Under the pieces are notes generated by a model. That model had not been told where the DNA came from. It searched no databases and was given only the letters and a program-made list of their open reading frames with translations. DNA of 64,000 nucleotides from Mixta intestinalis (GTDB taxonomy: Bacteria > Pseudomonadota > Gammaproteobacteria > Enterobacterales > Enterobacteriaceae). Shown here in pieces: positions 9,635 to 17,960 of the stretch. The stretch lies in the NCBI RefSeq assembly GCF_009914055.1, contig NZ_CP028271.1, forward strand, positions 2,480,001-2,544,000. Direction: 5' to 3'. Position 1 is the first letter of the stretch. Every line of letters begins with the position of its first letter. A program made the position numbers and the translations under genes.

Positions 9635-10015
9635 ATGGAAAACTCAATTCCTGACGCCTTCATCCTCTACGGTATCAAAAACTGCGACACGATAAAAAAA
9701 GCGCGCCGCTTTCTCGAGGCACAGGCAATCCCCTGCCGTTTTCACGATTACCGCACCGATGGCCTGACGGCAGACTGCCTGCAAACCTTTATCGATACGC
9801 TGGGCTGGCAGGCGCTGTTGAACACGCGCGGCACCACCTGGCGTAAGCTGACCGAGGAAGAAAAAGCGGCGATCGATGGCCCGACAGCGGCGAAAACATT
9901 GATGCTGGCGCAGCCTGCCCTGATTAAACGCCCATTGCTCGTTGCCGCAGACGGATCTATGCTGCTGGGCTTTAATGAATCCGACTATCAGCAGTTTCTT
10001 CAGGAGAAGTCATAA
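9635..10015 (+). CDS. yffB: ArsC/Spx-family thioredoxin-fold protein YffB
   Basis: 126 residues from the ATG at 9635; in-frame starts at 9590 and 9620 would add residues absent from the 118-residue E. coli protein. FILYGIKNCDTIKKARRFLE carries the single redox cysteine (Cys17) of the ArsC/Spx fold, and NTRGTTWRKL and IKRPLL are family motifs. It resembles arsenate reductase but the family's physiological substrate is not established; glutathione-dependent thiol reductase activity has been proposed. It sits one base upstream of dapE, whose Shine-Dalgarno lies inside its last codons, so the two are co-transcribed. Confidence 0.85.
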   Translation: MENSIPDAFILYGIKNCDTIKKARRFLEAQAIPCRFHDYRTDGLTADCLQTFIDTLGWQALLNTRGTTWRKLTEEEKAAIDGPTAAKTLMLAQPALIKRPLLVAADGSMLLGFNESDYQQFLQEKS

Positions 10016-10016
10016 T

Positions 10017-11144
10017 ATGTTTTGTCCGGTCATTGAGCTGGCACAGCAGCTCATTCGTCGCCCTTCACTTAGCCCCGATGATGCCGGATGTCAGGCACTG
10101 ATGATTGAGCGCCTGAAAGCGATTGGCTTCACCATCGAACCGGTCAATATTGCCGATACGCAAAATTTTTGGGCGTGGCGCGGTCAGGGCGAAACGCTGG
10201 CCTTTGCCGGACATACTGATGTGGTGCCGCCCGGTGATACCAGCCGCTGGAGCAATCCGCCATTTGAACCGACCATTCGTGACGGTATGCTGTTTGGTCG
10301 CGGCGCGGCTGATATGAAAGGCTCGCTGGCAGCGATGATCGTCGCAGCAGAACGCTTTGTCGCGGCCAATCCGCATCATCGTGGACGGCTGGCATTTCTG
10401 ATCACTTCAGATGAAGAAGCGAACGCTACCCACGGCACGGTAAAAGTGGTTGAACATTTAATGGCACGCAATGAGCGTCTTGATTACTGTCTGGTTGGGG
10501 AGCCATCCAGCACGGTACAGGTGGGCGACGTGGTAAAGAACGGACGTCGCGGTTCGATTACTGCCAACCTGACGATTCATGGCGTACAGGGGCACGTCGC
10601 CTATCCGCACCTGGCGGATAATCCGGTGCATCGCGCCCTGCCAATGCTAAACGAGCTGGTCGCGACAGAGTGGGATCGTGGCAACGAATTTTTCCCGCCG
10701 ACCAGCATGCAAATTGCCAATATTCAGGCGGGAACCGGCAGCAATAACGTTATTCCCGGCGAGCTGTTCGTGCAGTTTAATTTCCGCTTTAGTACCGAAC
10801 TGACCGATGGTGATATTCGTCAGCGCGTCGAGGCGCTGCTGGAGAGCCATCAGCTGCCCTACACTATCGAATGGAAACTTTCCGGGCAGCCTTTCCTGAC
10901 ATCACGCGGGCGACTGGTAGATGCGGTAACCAAAGCCGTTGAGCACTATACTGAAAGCAGGCCTGAGCTACAGACCACGGGCGGCACCTCAGACGGACGC
11001 TTTATCGCGCGGATGGGCGCTCAGGTTGTGGAGCTGGGCCCGGTAAACGCCACCATTCATAAAATTAATGAGTGCGTGAAGGCATCCGATCTGCAGCTAC
11101 TAAGCCGCATGTATCAACGCATTATGGAACAGCTGATCGCCTAA
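10017..11144 (+). CDS. dapE: Succinyl-diaminopimelate desuccinylase DapE
   Basis: 375 residues, the same as E. coli, from the ATG at 10017 with AGGAG at about 10001-10005. This M20-family di-zinc hydrolase cleaves N-succinyl-LL-diaminopimelate in lysine and peptidoglycan precursor synthesis. Zinc-ligand motifs FAGHTDVVPPGD, GRGAADMKG, TSDEEANATHG (catalytic Glu), VGEPSS and the C-terminal NATIHKINE are all present. dapA, which acts earlier in the pathway, is on the opposite strand at 18 kb. Followed by ypfN after 21 bases. Confidence 0.96.
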   Translation: MFCPVIELAQQLIRRPSLSPDDAGCQALMIERLKAIGFTIEPVNIADTQNFWAWRGQGETLAFAGHTDVVPPGDTSRWSNPPFEPTIRDGMLFGRGAADMKGSLAAMIVAAERFVAANPHHRGRLAFLITSDEEANATHGTVKVVEHLMARNERLDYCLVGEPSSTVQVGDVVKNGRRGSITANLTIHGVQGHVAYPHLADNPVHRALPMLNELVATEWDRGNEFFPPTSMQIANIQAGTGSNNVIPGELFVQFNFRFSTELTDGDIRQRVEALLESHQLPYTIEWKLSGQPFLTSRGRLVDAVTKAVEHYTESRPELQTTGGTSDGRFIARMGAQVVELGPVNATIHKINECVKASDLQLLSRMYQRIMEQLIA

Positions 11145-11165
11145 ACGTCCTCAGGAGGAGCCATC

Positions 11166-11354
11166 ATGGAATGGGTAAAAGAGTACTGGTGGATTATTGT
11201 GATCCTGTTGCTGGTTGGCGTCATGGTCAACGTCTATAAGGATCTGAAGCGAATCGATCCTAAAAAATATCTGGCCAATAAGCCGGAGCTGCCGCCCCAT
11301 CGTGACTTTAACGACAAGTGGGACGATGAAGACGACTGGCCGAAAAAGAAATAA
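11166..11354 (+). CDS. ypfN: UPF0370 membrane protein YpfN
   Basis: 62 residues: one N-terminal membrane helix (WWIIVILLLVGVMVNVY) followed by a charged tail (KKYLANKPELPPHRDFN, DDEDDWPKKK). This matches YpfN/UPF0370, a single-pass inner-membrane protein of unknown role always found after dapE in enterobacteria. AGGAGG (about 11153-11158) precedes the ATG. Probably in the yffB-dapE operon. Confidence 0.9.
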   Translation: MEWVKEYWWIIVILLLVGVMVNVYKDLKRIDPKKYLANKPELPPHRDFNDKWDDEDDWPKKK

Positions 11355-11389
11355 TCCTTTCCGGGGCAGCAGCGCTGCCCCTCTACCAT

Positions 11390-12088
11390 TTATATCAACG
11401 CAATCACATCTTCATCGCGCGGCTTGCCGCTGCTTAATGCTTCTTCAAAATAGCGACGCGGTACGGTATAACGCAGATGATTCAGCGCCAGGTTCATGCT
11501 GCGCTGATCGATAGCATGTGGCAGACCCTCAACGAGATCCAGCGTCACGTCGCCGCCTAAAGCAGTGAGACGCGCCGCCGCCTGCTGCGCATGTTCGGCC
11601 CGATAGATTTCATCCTCCTCGCCATGAATCAGGTGAATAGTGGTTTTCGCCGTCGCCTGTTCAGGCAGGCTGGCATAGCGACCGCTGAAAGCAACGATAC
11701 GTCCGGCTAACGCCGGGCGCGCCTTGCTGCCTTCCAGTACCATGATGCTGCCCTGCGAAAAGCCAACCAGCGCCGTGGCCTCTGGCGCAACGCCGCTGAG
11801 CTGCTGCCACTCAGCAACCGACTGCAAAAACGGTGGCATCGCTTGATCCACACGCTGTTGCAGGCTGACATCATGCAGACTGGCCTCACTGTACCACTGC
11901 CGCCCCGGTGCCTCAGCGCCCGGTTCAGGGCCGCCAATGCTGACCACCAGCGCCTGCGGAAAAGCTTCAGCAAACCAACAGCCGATCTCTCCCATTGATA
12001 CCGGATTATCGCCAGCGGCGTGATAAAGCAGAAACAGCTGCGCCGGAGGCGTGGACGGACGCTGTACGACAAAGTGATGAGTTATCAT
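11390..12088 (-). CDS. ypfH: Carboxylesterase YpfH
   Basis: 232 residues, alpha/beta-hydrolase fold of the phospholipase/carboxylesterase family. It shows LLYHAAGDNP (oxyanion region), nucleophile elbow GFSQGS, HGEEDEI (acid) and PHAID (catalytic His). E. coli YpfH hydrolyses short acyl esters; its natural substrate is unknown. Start at 12088 has GGGAGGAAAC upstream. It converges with ypfN 35 bases away. Confidence 0.87.
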   Translation of the reverse strand: MITHHFVVQRPSTPPAQLFLLYHAAGDNPVSMGEIGCWFAEAFPQALVVSIGGPEPGAEAPGRQWYSEASLHDVSLQQRVDQAMPPFLQSVAEWQQLSGVAPEATALVGFSQGSIMVLEGSKARPALAGRIVAFSGRYASLPEQATAKTTIHLIHGEEDEIYRAEHAQQAAARLTALGGDVTLDLVEGLPHAIDQRSMNLALNHLRYTVPRRYFEEALSSGKPRDEDVIALI

Positions 12089-12204
12089 AATGTTTCCTCC
12101 CTTGTCTTTAAGCGTAGATGATGATTAGCCGCAGCCTGTTAAGCATGACGTCAACAATAGCTGTCCACACGTTAATCATTTCCGTTTATCAGAAAAAAGA
12201 ATGA

Positions 12205-12249
12205 CCCTGTTGCTGATAAATACAACCATATTCATCAGCAACGGGGACA
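12205..12249 (-). terminator. Terminator-like hairpin after the Mop gene
   Basis: Long inverted repeat with 13-bp arms (12205-12217 and 12234-12246, one mismatch). The minus-strand side is followed by TCATTCTTTTTTC. It lies about 57 bases past the Mop gene stop. The plus side is also followed by ATTTTT, so it may work in both directions. Confidence 0.5.
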
Positions 12250-12303
12250 TTTTTAACGCATTTAAACTGGTTGAAGCGGGGGTGTTGAAAGTCGTGCCAA
12301 CAG

Positions 12304-12735
12304 TCAGGCTTTTTTTACTGCCAGCAGAACGGAAGAGGCTTTTACCAGCGCGATAACACGTTTGCCGACGATAAGCGCCATCTCCTCCACGCTCTCGTTA
12401 GTAATAATCGAAGTCAGCGTTGCCCCTTCATCGGTCAACACCTGCACCGTAGCGTTTACCGCGCCCCTTTCTACCGAGGTAACCTTGCCCGCAAGCTGAT
12501 TACGGGCGGAAAAAAGTAATCCACTCTCTTCGGTCGCCAGAATCACCCAGGGCGCTTTTATCAGCGCCACCGCCTCTTTACCGGTTTCCAGACCGAGCGC
12601 CTTGCGGCTATTGCTGGTAATGACCGCCACCAGTTTGCCGCCCTGATCGAGAGTCATTTCAATTTCATCATTTACCGAACCAGGACGAACGGCGGACACC
12701 TTACCTGACAGCTGATTACGTGCGGATACCGACAT
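12304..12735 (-). CDS. Molybdate/molybdopterin-binding protein with two Mop (TOBE) domains
   Basis: 143 residues made of two tandem copies of the roughly 70-residue Mop domain: SARNQLSGKVSAVRPGSVND and SARNQLAGKVTSVERGAVNA open each copy, and ALGLETGKEAVALIKAPWV and ALIVGKRVIALVKASSV close them. Such di-Mop proteins (ModG/molbindin type) bind and store molybdate. The start is the ATG at 12735 with AAGGAGAG upstream; an in-frame start at 12942 would add 69 residues of non-coding character. The gene is absent from the E. coli ypfH-tmcA interval, so it is a lineage insertion. A ModE-like site lies 260-283 bp upstream, which supports the function. Confidence 0.87.
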   Translation of the reverse strand: MSVSARNQLSGKVSAVRPGSVNDEIEMTLDQGGKLVAVITSNSRKALGLETGKEAVALIKAPWVILATEESGLLFSARNQLAGKVTSVERGAVNATVQVLTDEGATLTSIITNESVEEMALIVGKRVIALVKASSVLLAVKKA

Positions 12736-12994
12736 ATTTCTCTCCTTTATAAATAACGATGAAAGCTCTATTTCATGAAAGTTTACAATGCGCCGGTACA
12801 CCGCGCCGTGACAAATAAACCGCCACGGATAAAGAACCAGATAACGTCGCAGGTCAGGCAGCTTCCGGCGTATATGCCGCAACAAACTGGATATTCCTGT
12901 TCTCCTATCCGACTTGCCGACATTTTTACCAGGATAAAGCATCCAGAGATAGCGCGACCATGTCCTTTTGCGCTAAGTTATCGTGGATTTCACT
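12736..12994 (-). other. Long leader/intergenic region of the Mop gene
   Basis: About 260 bases without a convincing gene. On the minus strand it contains several short GC-rich inverted repeats (for example CCGTG/CACGG near 12807-12829) and lies between a ModE-like box and the Mop start. It could be a structured 5' leader. The 78-residue plus-strand frame here has no recognisable family and no good ribosome site. Confidence 0.35.
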
Positions 12995-13018
12995 CCTTAT
13001 ATAATCAGTAACATAACG
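12995..13018 (-). promoter_or_regulatory. ModE-like binding site
   Basis: Half-sites CCTTATAT and AACATAACG separated by 7 bases, compared with CGTTATAT-N7-TACATAACG at E. coli modA as I recall it (only two substitutions). The A/T-rich element overlaps a possible -10. ModE is the molybdate-responsive regulator, and the nearest gene transcribed away from the site encodes a molybdate-binding protein. Confidence 0.5.
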
Positions 13019-13042
13019 AAAATATAACAAGTGATGCTAAGA

Positions 13043-15037
13043 CTATAGCAGAGCCATCAGCGCCTGACGCCAGTGCTGACAGCGCGCATCATCCAGCTGC
13101 TGCATAAGCCTTTGCGCCTCTTCACGCCATCGCACCAGCAGCGCCTTACGCCCACTCAGGCCAAACGCGGCGACAATTTCGCCTGACGGCCTGCGCTCGA
13201 TAATTGCCTGATGTAGCGCCAGCCCGGAACTTTCCGTCGCCAGCAGCAACCTGCCCAGCGCAGGCAGACTTACCTCAAAGGCACGATGGAGAAAAGCAAA
13301 GCCCGCCAGCGCCTGCCAGTCAGCCTCATTCAGCGAGTAATCGCTATTCGCCACCAGCGGAATCTCATCATCAATCAGCGGCTGTAACCAACAGAGATCG
13401 CGTGTCAGCTGCCATGCGGCCTGCTGGCTGAGCCGTTTACCCGCCAGACTCAGCGGCAAGATTGCCATCGCGCTGTAGCAGCCGCTGCTGGCCTCGCGCT
13501 GCGTAGAGAGACGCGCCAGCGTAAAGCCACAGCGCTGCCAGAAACGCCACAGCTCATCGGTAAAACCAAAACTGACGGAGAGGTAATCCAGCCCATGCAT
13601 CTGTGCAGCGGCAAAAGCGATGATGCGGCTGCCGATGCGCTGTCGACGCCATCCCGGTGCCACGGCGATGCGGCTGATGCGGCGGGAATGCAGCTGCGCC
13701 GCCTGCGGCAGGCCAGCATGCGCCGCCAGCGACTGTGCAACCAGGCTACCGCGCGGTCGACGCAGACCGGCCCAGACCTGCTGTGCCAGCCGCTCAGGCA
13801 GACCGCCTTCCGCTACCAGCCAGAGCGCGCCCACCATCTCACCGCGTTGATCTTCCGCCGCGATCAACTGCTGTCCTGGCGCATCCATCAGGCGTCGAAA
13901 ATCGAGTGGCGTAGTGCGATAGTGCGCGCTGGTCAGTAATTGATAGAGTTTTAATAACCGTTCAGGATGACGATCGCGATCGCATGCAATCAAAGCGATA
14001 GCCTCAGCCTCCTGCGGCAGCGCAACGCTTTCGCTCTGCGCCTCTTCCAGCAACAGTGCACTATCAACCACGCGCTCCAGCGGATCGCCCTGTCGCCAGC
14101 GCTGTGGCTCGTCGAGCTGATAAAAATACGCCTGCGGCAACGACGCGCAGAACTTCAGCAGGAAGCCGCGTCCGGTGCCTTCGTAGCCCTGAACGGTAGT
14201 AGTGAGGAGTATTCGCGCAAAACGCCTGAGCAGACGTTGCAGCATCGGTGTGGGAATCGCCGCCGCCTCATCGACGATCAGCCAGTCGACGGTGGACGTC
14301 GTCTCTTCGGCCAGCAGCGCATCGGGAGCAATAAAGTTGAAGCGTTTGCCAGCGAAGCGCGCCAGCACCGCCGTAGAGACTTTAGCGGGGGCCGTGACCA
14401 GACAGTTACCTGGCCAGCGATGAATCAGCATTCCAGCAAGTGCAGATTTTCCGCGCCCGCGGGCAGCGGTCAGGATATGTATTCCAGGTTTCGCACTTAA
14501 TAACTGCGACAGCAGCCTTTGCTGCTGCTTTGCGCCACCAGGCTGCCAGTCGCTCAGCGTCAGCGCTGCGGGTTCCCGGCACGGCTGATGCTGTGAATGA
14601 ATAAGCACCTGCTCATCCACCAGCAGCTGTTGTTGCAGATGATGTATAAAGCGTGGAGTGGCGATTGGCGTTTCGCTTTCGCTCCAGCGCAACGAATCAT
14701 TATCGGGAGTTTGTGACCACGTCGTCCAGGGCGGAGCCAGCAACAGCAGCCAGCTTCCGGCACTCAGCGTTCCGGCCAGCGCGGCAAACGCCTCACTGTG
14801 AAAGCCACTGCGCGCATCAAAAATAGCATGCTGAAATTCCTGTCCCAGCAGATTGCGCAGCGCGGAGGGCGGCAGCGCATCAGGCAAATCATCCCGCTCG
14901 CCAAGCGTGATCCAGTCGCCCGGCAGGATCGCTCGCCAGTGCTGCGCCTGTTCACGGCACCAGTGCGCCTCGCCGCTAATGACCGCCAGCCGCCGGATAC
15001 CGGTGCGGCGCATTCCGGCGGTCAGGTTTTCCAGCAT
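13043..15037 (-). CDS. tmcA: tRNA(Met) cytidine acetyltransferase TmcA
   Basis: 664 residues (E. coli 671). TmcA makes N4-acetylcytidine at the wobble base of elongator tRNA-Met using ATP and acetyl-CoA. N-terminal DUF1726 is followed by a helicase-like module with Walker A ARGRGKSAL (about 195-203) and Walker B LIVDEAAAI, then a GNAT acetyltransferase region (RISRIAVAPGWRRQRIGSRI) and a C-terminal tRNA-binding domain. Its start is 7 bases beyond the ypfJ stop, so ypfJ-tmcA are probably translated from one message. Confidence 0.93.
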   Translation of the reverse strand: MLENLTAGMRRTGIRRLAVISGEAHWCREQAQHWRAILPGDWITLGERDDLPDALPPSALRNLLGQEFQHAIFDARSGFHSEAFAALAGTLSAGSWLLLLAPPWTTWSQTPDNDSLRWSESETPIATPRFIHHLQQQLLVDEQVLIHSQHQPCREPAALTLSDWQPGGAKQQQRLLSQLLSAKPGIHILTAARGRGKSALAGMLIHRWPGNCLVTAPAKVSTAVLARFAGKRFNFIAPDALLAEETTSTVDWLIVDEAAAIPTPMLQRLLRRFARILLTTTVQGYEGTGRGFLLKFCASLPQAYFYQLDEPQRWRQGDPLERVVDSALLLEEAQSESVALPQEAEAIALIACDRDRHPERLLKLYQLLTSAHYRTTPLDFRRLMDAPGQQLIAAEDQRGEMVGALWLVAEGGLPERLAQQVWAGLRRPRGSLVAQSLAAHAGLPQAAQLHSRRISRIAVAPGWRRQRIGSRIIAFAAAQMHGLDYLSVSFGFTDELWRFWQRCGFTLARLSTQREASSGCYSAMAILPLSLAGKRLSQQAAWQLTRDLCWLQPLIDDEIPLVANSDYSLNEADWQALAGFAFLHRAFEVSLPALGRLLLATESSGLALHQAIIERRPSGEIVAAFGLSGRKALLVRWREEAQRLMQQLDDARCQHWRQALMALL

Positions 15038-15043
15038 CAGGTT

Positions 15044-15907
15044 TTAGCGACTGGAAAAGGTGTCACACTGGCCCGGATCGCCGCCGTCAAAGCCGCGTTT
15101 AAACCAGCTGTAACGCTGTTCGGAAGTTCCATGAGTAAAGCTGTCTGGGGTAACGCGTCCCTGGCTCTGCTGTTGCAGGCGATCGTCGCCAATCGCTTCG
15201 GCAGCGTTCAGCGCCTCCTGCAAGTCGCCCGGCTCCAGAATCTGCTGCTGTTGCATATAGTGACCCCAGACGCCAGCAAAGCAGTCTGCCTGTAGCTCCA
15301 TTTTTACCGACAGCTGATTGACCTGACGCTGCGACGCGCCCTGCTGCATCTGACGCACCTTCGGCTCAATACCAAGCAGTTTCTGTACGTGGTGGCCGAC
15401 CTCATGCGCGATCACATAGCCCTGGGCAAAATCGCCATCGGCACCCATTTTGTTTTTTAAATCATCATAAAAAGAGAGATCGATATACACGGTGGCGTCA
15501 GCCGGACAGTAGAACGGCCCCATCACCGACTGCCCTGTACCGCAGCCGGTACGCGTCGCGTTGCGATACATGACCAGGCGCGGCGGCTGATACTGCTTGC
15601 CCATCTGGTTAAACAGTTTTTGCCAGGTATCTTCCGTGGTGGCAAGGATGACGGAGGTAAATTTCGCCGCCTCATCATCCCGCGGGCTGATACTTTGTGA
15701 ACGGCTCTGTTGGGTAACCGGTTCACCGCCGGTGAGCAGCGGCGTCAAATCATAGCCGTAATAGCCAGCGACCATCACGATCGCCAGCAGGATAAGCCCG
15801 CCCTTGCCACGCGGAATACGCATACGCCCGCCGCCCATGCCCATGGAGGGTGACTGGCTGCGACGATCCTCTACATTGTCGCTTTCGCGACGCCCTTGCC
15901 AACGCAT
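15044..15907 (-). CDS. ypfJ: Putative zinc metalloprotease YpfJ (neutral zinc metallopeptidase family)
   Basis: 287 residues from the ATG at 15907, the same length and N-terminus (MRWQGRRESDNVEDRR) as E. coli YpfJ. The in-frame codons up to 15946 lack a ribosome site and are not used. One membrane helix (about 37-52) follows a Gly/Arg-rich cytoplasmic head. The catalytic HEVGH is at 168-172 in VIAHEVGHHVQ, with a downstream third ligand probably in ELQADCFAGV. The bulk of the enzyme is probably periplasmic. Substrate unknown. Confidence 0.88.
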   Translation of the reverse strand: MRWQGRRESDNVEDRRSQSPSMGMGGGRMRIPRGKGGLILLAIVMVAGYYGYDLTPLLTGGEPVTQQSRSQSISPRDDEAAKFTSVILATTEDTWQKLFNQMGKQYQPPRLVMYRNATRTGCGTGQSVMGPFYCPADATVYIDLSFYDDLKNKMGADGDFAQGYVIAHEVGHHVQKLLGIEPKVRQMQQGASQRQVNQLSVKMELQADCFAGVWGHYMQQQQILEPGDLQEALNAAEAIGDDRLQQQSQGRVTPDSFTHGTSEQRYSWFKRGFDGGDPGQCDTFSSR

Positions 15908-16074
15908 AACTTTCCCCTGTTGTTCACTAACTGGCGGATACGGCAAATTCTAGTCGCGGCGGCGCTGAATAACCAGAACGCGCTGCGCGGGATGGGAGGG
16001 TAACGGAAAAAAGTAGCGGGCACAATGTCAGGAAACGGGTCGGCGGCGTGCGCCAGCCGACCGGTAAAACAGAG

Positions 16075-16788
16075 TTAGTCGAGCTTCACACCCAGGCGGT
16101 GAGCCACTTCTTCGTAAGCCTCAATCAGGCCGCCAAGGCTTTGACGGAAACGATCTTTGTCCATTTTATCCATGGTTTCTTTATCCCACAGACGGGCACC
16201 ATCCGGTGAGAATTCATCGCCCAGCGTCACTTCGCCTTTAAACAGGCCAAACTCCAGCTTGAAATCCACTAAAATCAGACCAGCCTCATCAAATAACTTG
16301 CTCAGCACGTCGTTGGCTTTATAGGTTAGCTCACGCATGCGCGCCAGGTTCTCTTTGCTGACCCAGCCGAAAGTCTCGCAGTAGGATTCGTTCACCATCG
16401 GATCGTGTTTGGCGTCATCTTTTAAAAACAGATCGAACAGCGGCGGGTTCAGCACCATACCTTCTTCCACGCCAAGGCGTTTGACCAGCGAACCTGCCGC
16501 GCGGTTACGCACCACACATTCAACCGGCACCATCTCCAGTTTTTTTACCAGCGCTTCGTTATCAGAGAGCAACGCTTCCATCTGCGTCGGAATGCCCGCC
16601 TCTTCCAGTTTACGCATAATGAAATAGTTGAACTTATTGTTCACCATGCCTTTGCGATCGAACTGTTCGATACGCGCTCCGTCTCCTGCTGACGTATCGT
16701 TGCGGAATTCGAGTACCAACAGATCCGGATTTTCGGTGCTGTAAACGGTTTTCGCTTTGCCGCGATACAACTCAGCTAGCTTTTGCAT
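16075..16788 (-). CDS. purC: Phosphoribosylaminoimidazole-succinocarboxamide synthase (SAICAR synthase)
   Basis: 237 residues, identical length to E. coli. The ATG at 16788 is chosen over 16803 because GGAG sits at correct spacing and the homolog begins MQK. PurC condenses CAIR with aspartate using ATP. Visible motifs are YRGKAKTVYST, GDGARIEQFDRKGMVNN, VECVVRNRAAGS, and DFKLEFG with SPDGARLWD. A PurR-type box lies about 50 bp upstream. Confidence 0.96.
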   Translation of the reverse strand: MQKLAELYRGKAKTVYSTENPDLLVLEFRNDTSAGDGARIEQFDRKGMVNNKFNYFIMRKLEEAGIPTQMEALLSDNEALVKKLEMVPVECVVRNRAAGSLVKRLGVEEGMVLNPPLFDLFLKDDAKHDPMVNESYCETFGWVSKENLARMRELTYKANDVLSKLFDEAGLILVDFKLEFGLFKGEVTLGDEFSPDGARLWDKETMDKMDKDRFRQSLGGLIEAYEEVAHRLGVKLD

Positions 16789-16835
16789 CTTGATAAACTC
16801 CAAACTGGTAGATAGTGAAAGGCCATAACCGGACG

Positions 16836-16851
16836 ACGCAATCGTTTACGT
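16836..16851. promoter_or_regulatory. PurR box of purC
   Basis: ACGCAATCGTTTACGT matches the palindromic PurR consensus ACGCAAACGTTTGCGT at 14 of 16 bases, centred about 55 bp before the purC start. PurR with hypoxanthine or guanine represses purine genes. Confidence 0.75.
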
Positions 16852-16881
16852 CGCCGTGCGCTATTATGCCAAAGATAAAAG

Positions 16882-16910
16882 AAAAAGGCCGGAAAATTCC
16901 GGCCTTTTTT
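16882..16910 (-). terminator. Terminator of bamC (dapA-bamC operon)
   Basis: Perfect hairpin GGCCGGAA/TTCCGGCC flanked by A5 on one side and T6 on the other, directly after the bamC stop. The symmetric flanks mean it could act in both directions. Confidence 0.85.
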
Positions 16911-16911
16911 C

Positions 16912-17946
16912 TTATTTGTTCATCGTGGCCTGGAAGACCGCCACCAACGCATCGTTTTGCGACTGCGTCAGGACATGACCTTTCGGATCGATAAACTGTA
17001 GACTACTGCGGTTATCCAGATCGCCTACCTGCAGCGTGTAGTCGCCGTTCGGCAACTGCGGATCTTTGGCACCAATCTCATCCCAGGTGCTGTCGCCCGG
17101 CGCTTTATAAGTGATTTTCATGCTGCCCTGCGGGCGATTGCTGTCGGTCACTTCCATGCCGATGCGCTGTAGCGCGCCAGGCAGTTTCTGCCAGGCGACG
17201 TTAAACGGCGCGCGCAGGATCAGCGTTGGCAGGCCGGTATCATCTGCCCCGCTCTGCACATCAATTTGCGAGGCGCTACGGCTGGCGGCGGCGTCGGAAG
17301 CGGCGCTTTCCATCTTATCCAGCCCAGCGCTGATATCGTTCAGCATTTGTGCGGTATAACGCTGGATTTGCGTCGGCGACGTCACGTCGTTGCCCGCCTG
17401 CTGCAACTGCACCAGCTTCACGGTGAGCGCCTGCTGATAACCCTGTTGCTGCACGCCGATCTCATAGCGTCCGCGATACTGGTTATCTTCATCTGCGCGA
17501 TTCCACTCTACCCAGTCGGTGGTCAGCTGCTGGCTGGCATCCTGACGGTTAGCGACAGGGAAATGATAAGACTGCAACACGCTGACTACCTGCGGCCAGA
17601 TTGAACCGCTGCGGCTGTTTTCCATCATCAATACGCCGGTGTTACCGTTAAACTGCGCGCGCGCACCGTTCAGCAACGCCAGCGGCTGTGCTGGCGGACG
17701 AATATCCAGCTCTTTGCCAACCGCGCCGTTGCCGGCAACGCGTGGCACATCGTAGTCCCCGTTTTGCAGCGGCAAAATCATGCCTGCCGGCGCGCGTAGA
17801 TCCTGCAATTCACCTGCCTGCAGGTAGGATTCATCACCGCTGACCTGACGCTTATAGCGCTGATCGCTGGAGCAGCCCGCAAGCAGCATCGCCGTGGATA
17901 ACCCAACGATAGTCGCCAGCGTGGACTTCTTTACTGAATAAGCCAT
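16912..17946 (-). CDS. bamC: Outer-membrane assembly lipoprotein BamC
   Basis: 344 residues, as in E. coli. Lipoprotein signal peptide with lipobox LLAGC (Cys at about 25), then the conserved unstructured lasso SSDQRYKRQVSGDE...LQDLRAPAGMILP that wraps BamD, followed by two helix-grip domains. Part of the BamABCDE beta-barrel insertion machine. The ATG at 17946 is preferred to the TTG one codon upstream, with GGGAG at good spacing. It begins 14 bases after dapA and shares its operon, as in E. coli. Confidence 0.95.
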   Translation of the reverse strand: MAYSVKKSTLATIVGLSTAMLLAGCSSDQRYKRQVSGDESYLQAGELQDLRAPAGMILPLQNGDYDVPRVAGNGAVGKELDIRPPAQPLALLNGARAQFNGNTGVLMMENSRSGSIWPQVVSVLQSYHFPVANRQDASQQLTTDWVEWNRADEDNQYRGRYEIGVQQQGYQQALTVKLVQLQQAGNDVTSPTQIQRYTAQMLNDISAGLDKMESAASDAAASRSASQIDVQSGADDTGLPTLILRAPFNVAWQKLPGALQRIGMEVTDSNRPQGSMKITYKAPGDSTWDEIGAKDPQLPNGDYTLQVGDLDNRSSLQFIDPKGHVLTQSQNDALVAVFQATMNK

Positions 17947-17960
17947 CAATTCTCCCTAAA

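Noticed and set aside
12736..12942. 69-residue N-terminal extension of the Mop gene
   Set aside because: The ribosome site AAGGAGAG and the repeat homology place the start at 12735; the extension is rich in Arg/Leu without pattern.
12775..13011. 78-residue plus-strand frame in the Mop leader
   Set aside because: No ribosome site, no family resemblance, and it overlaps a likely regulatory region.
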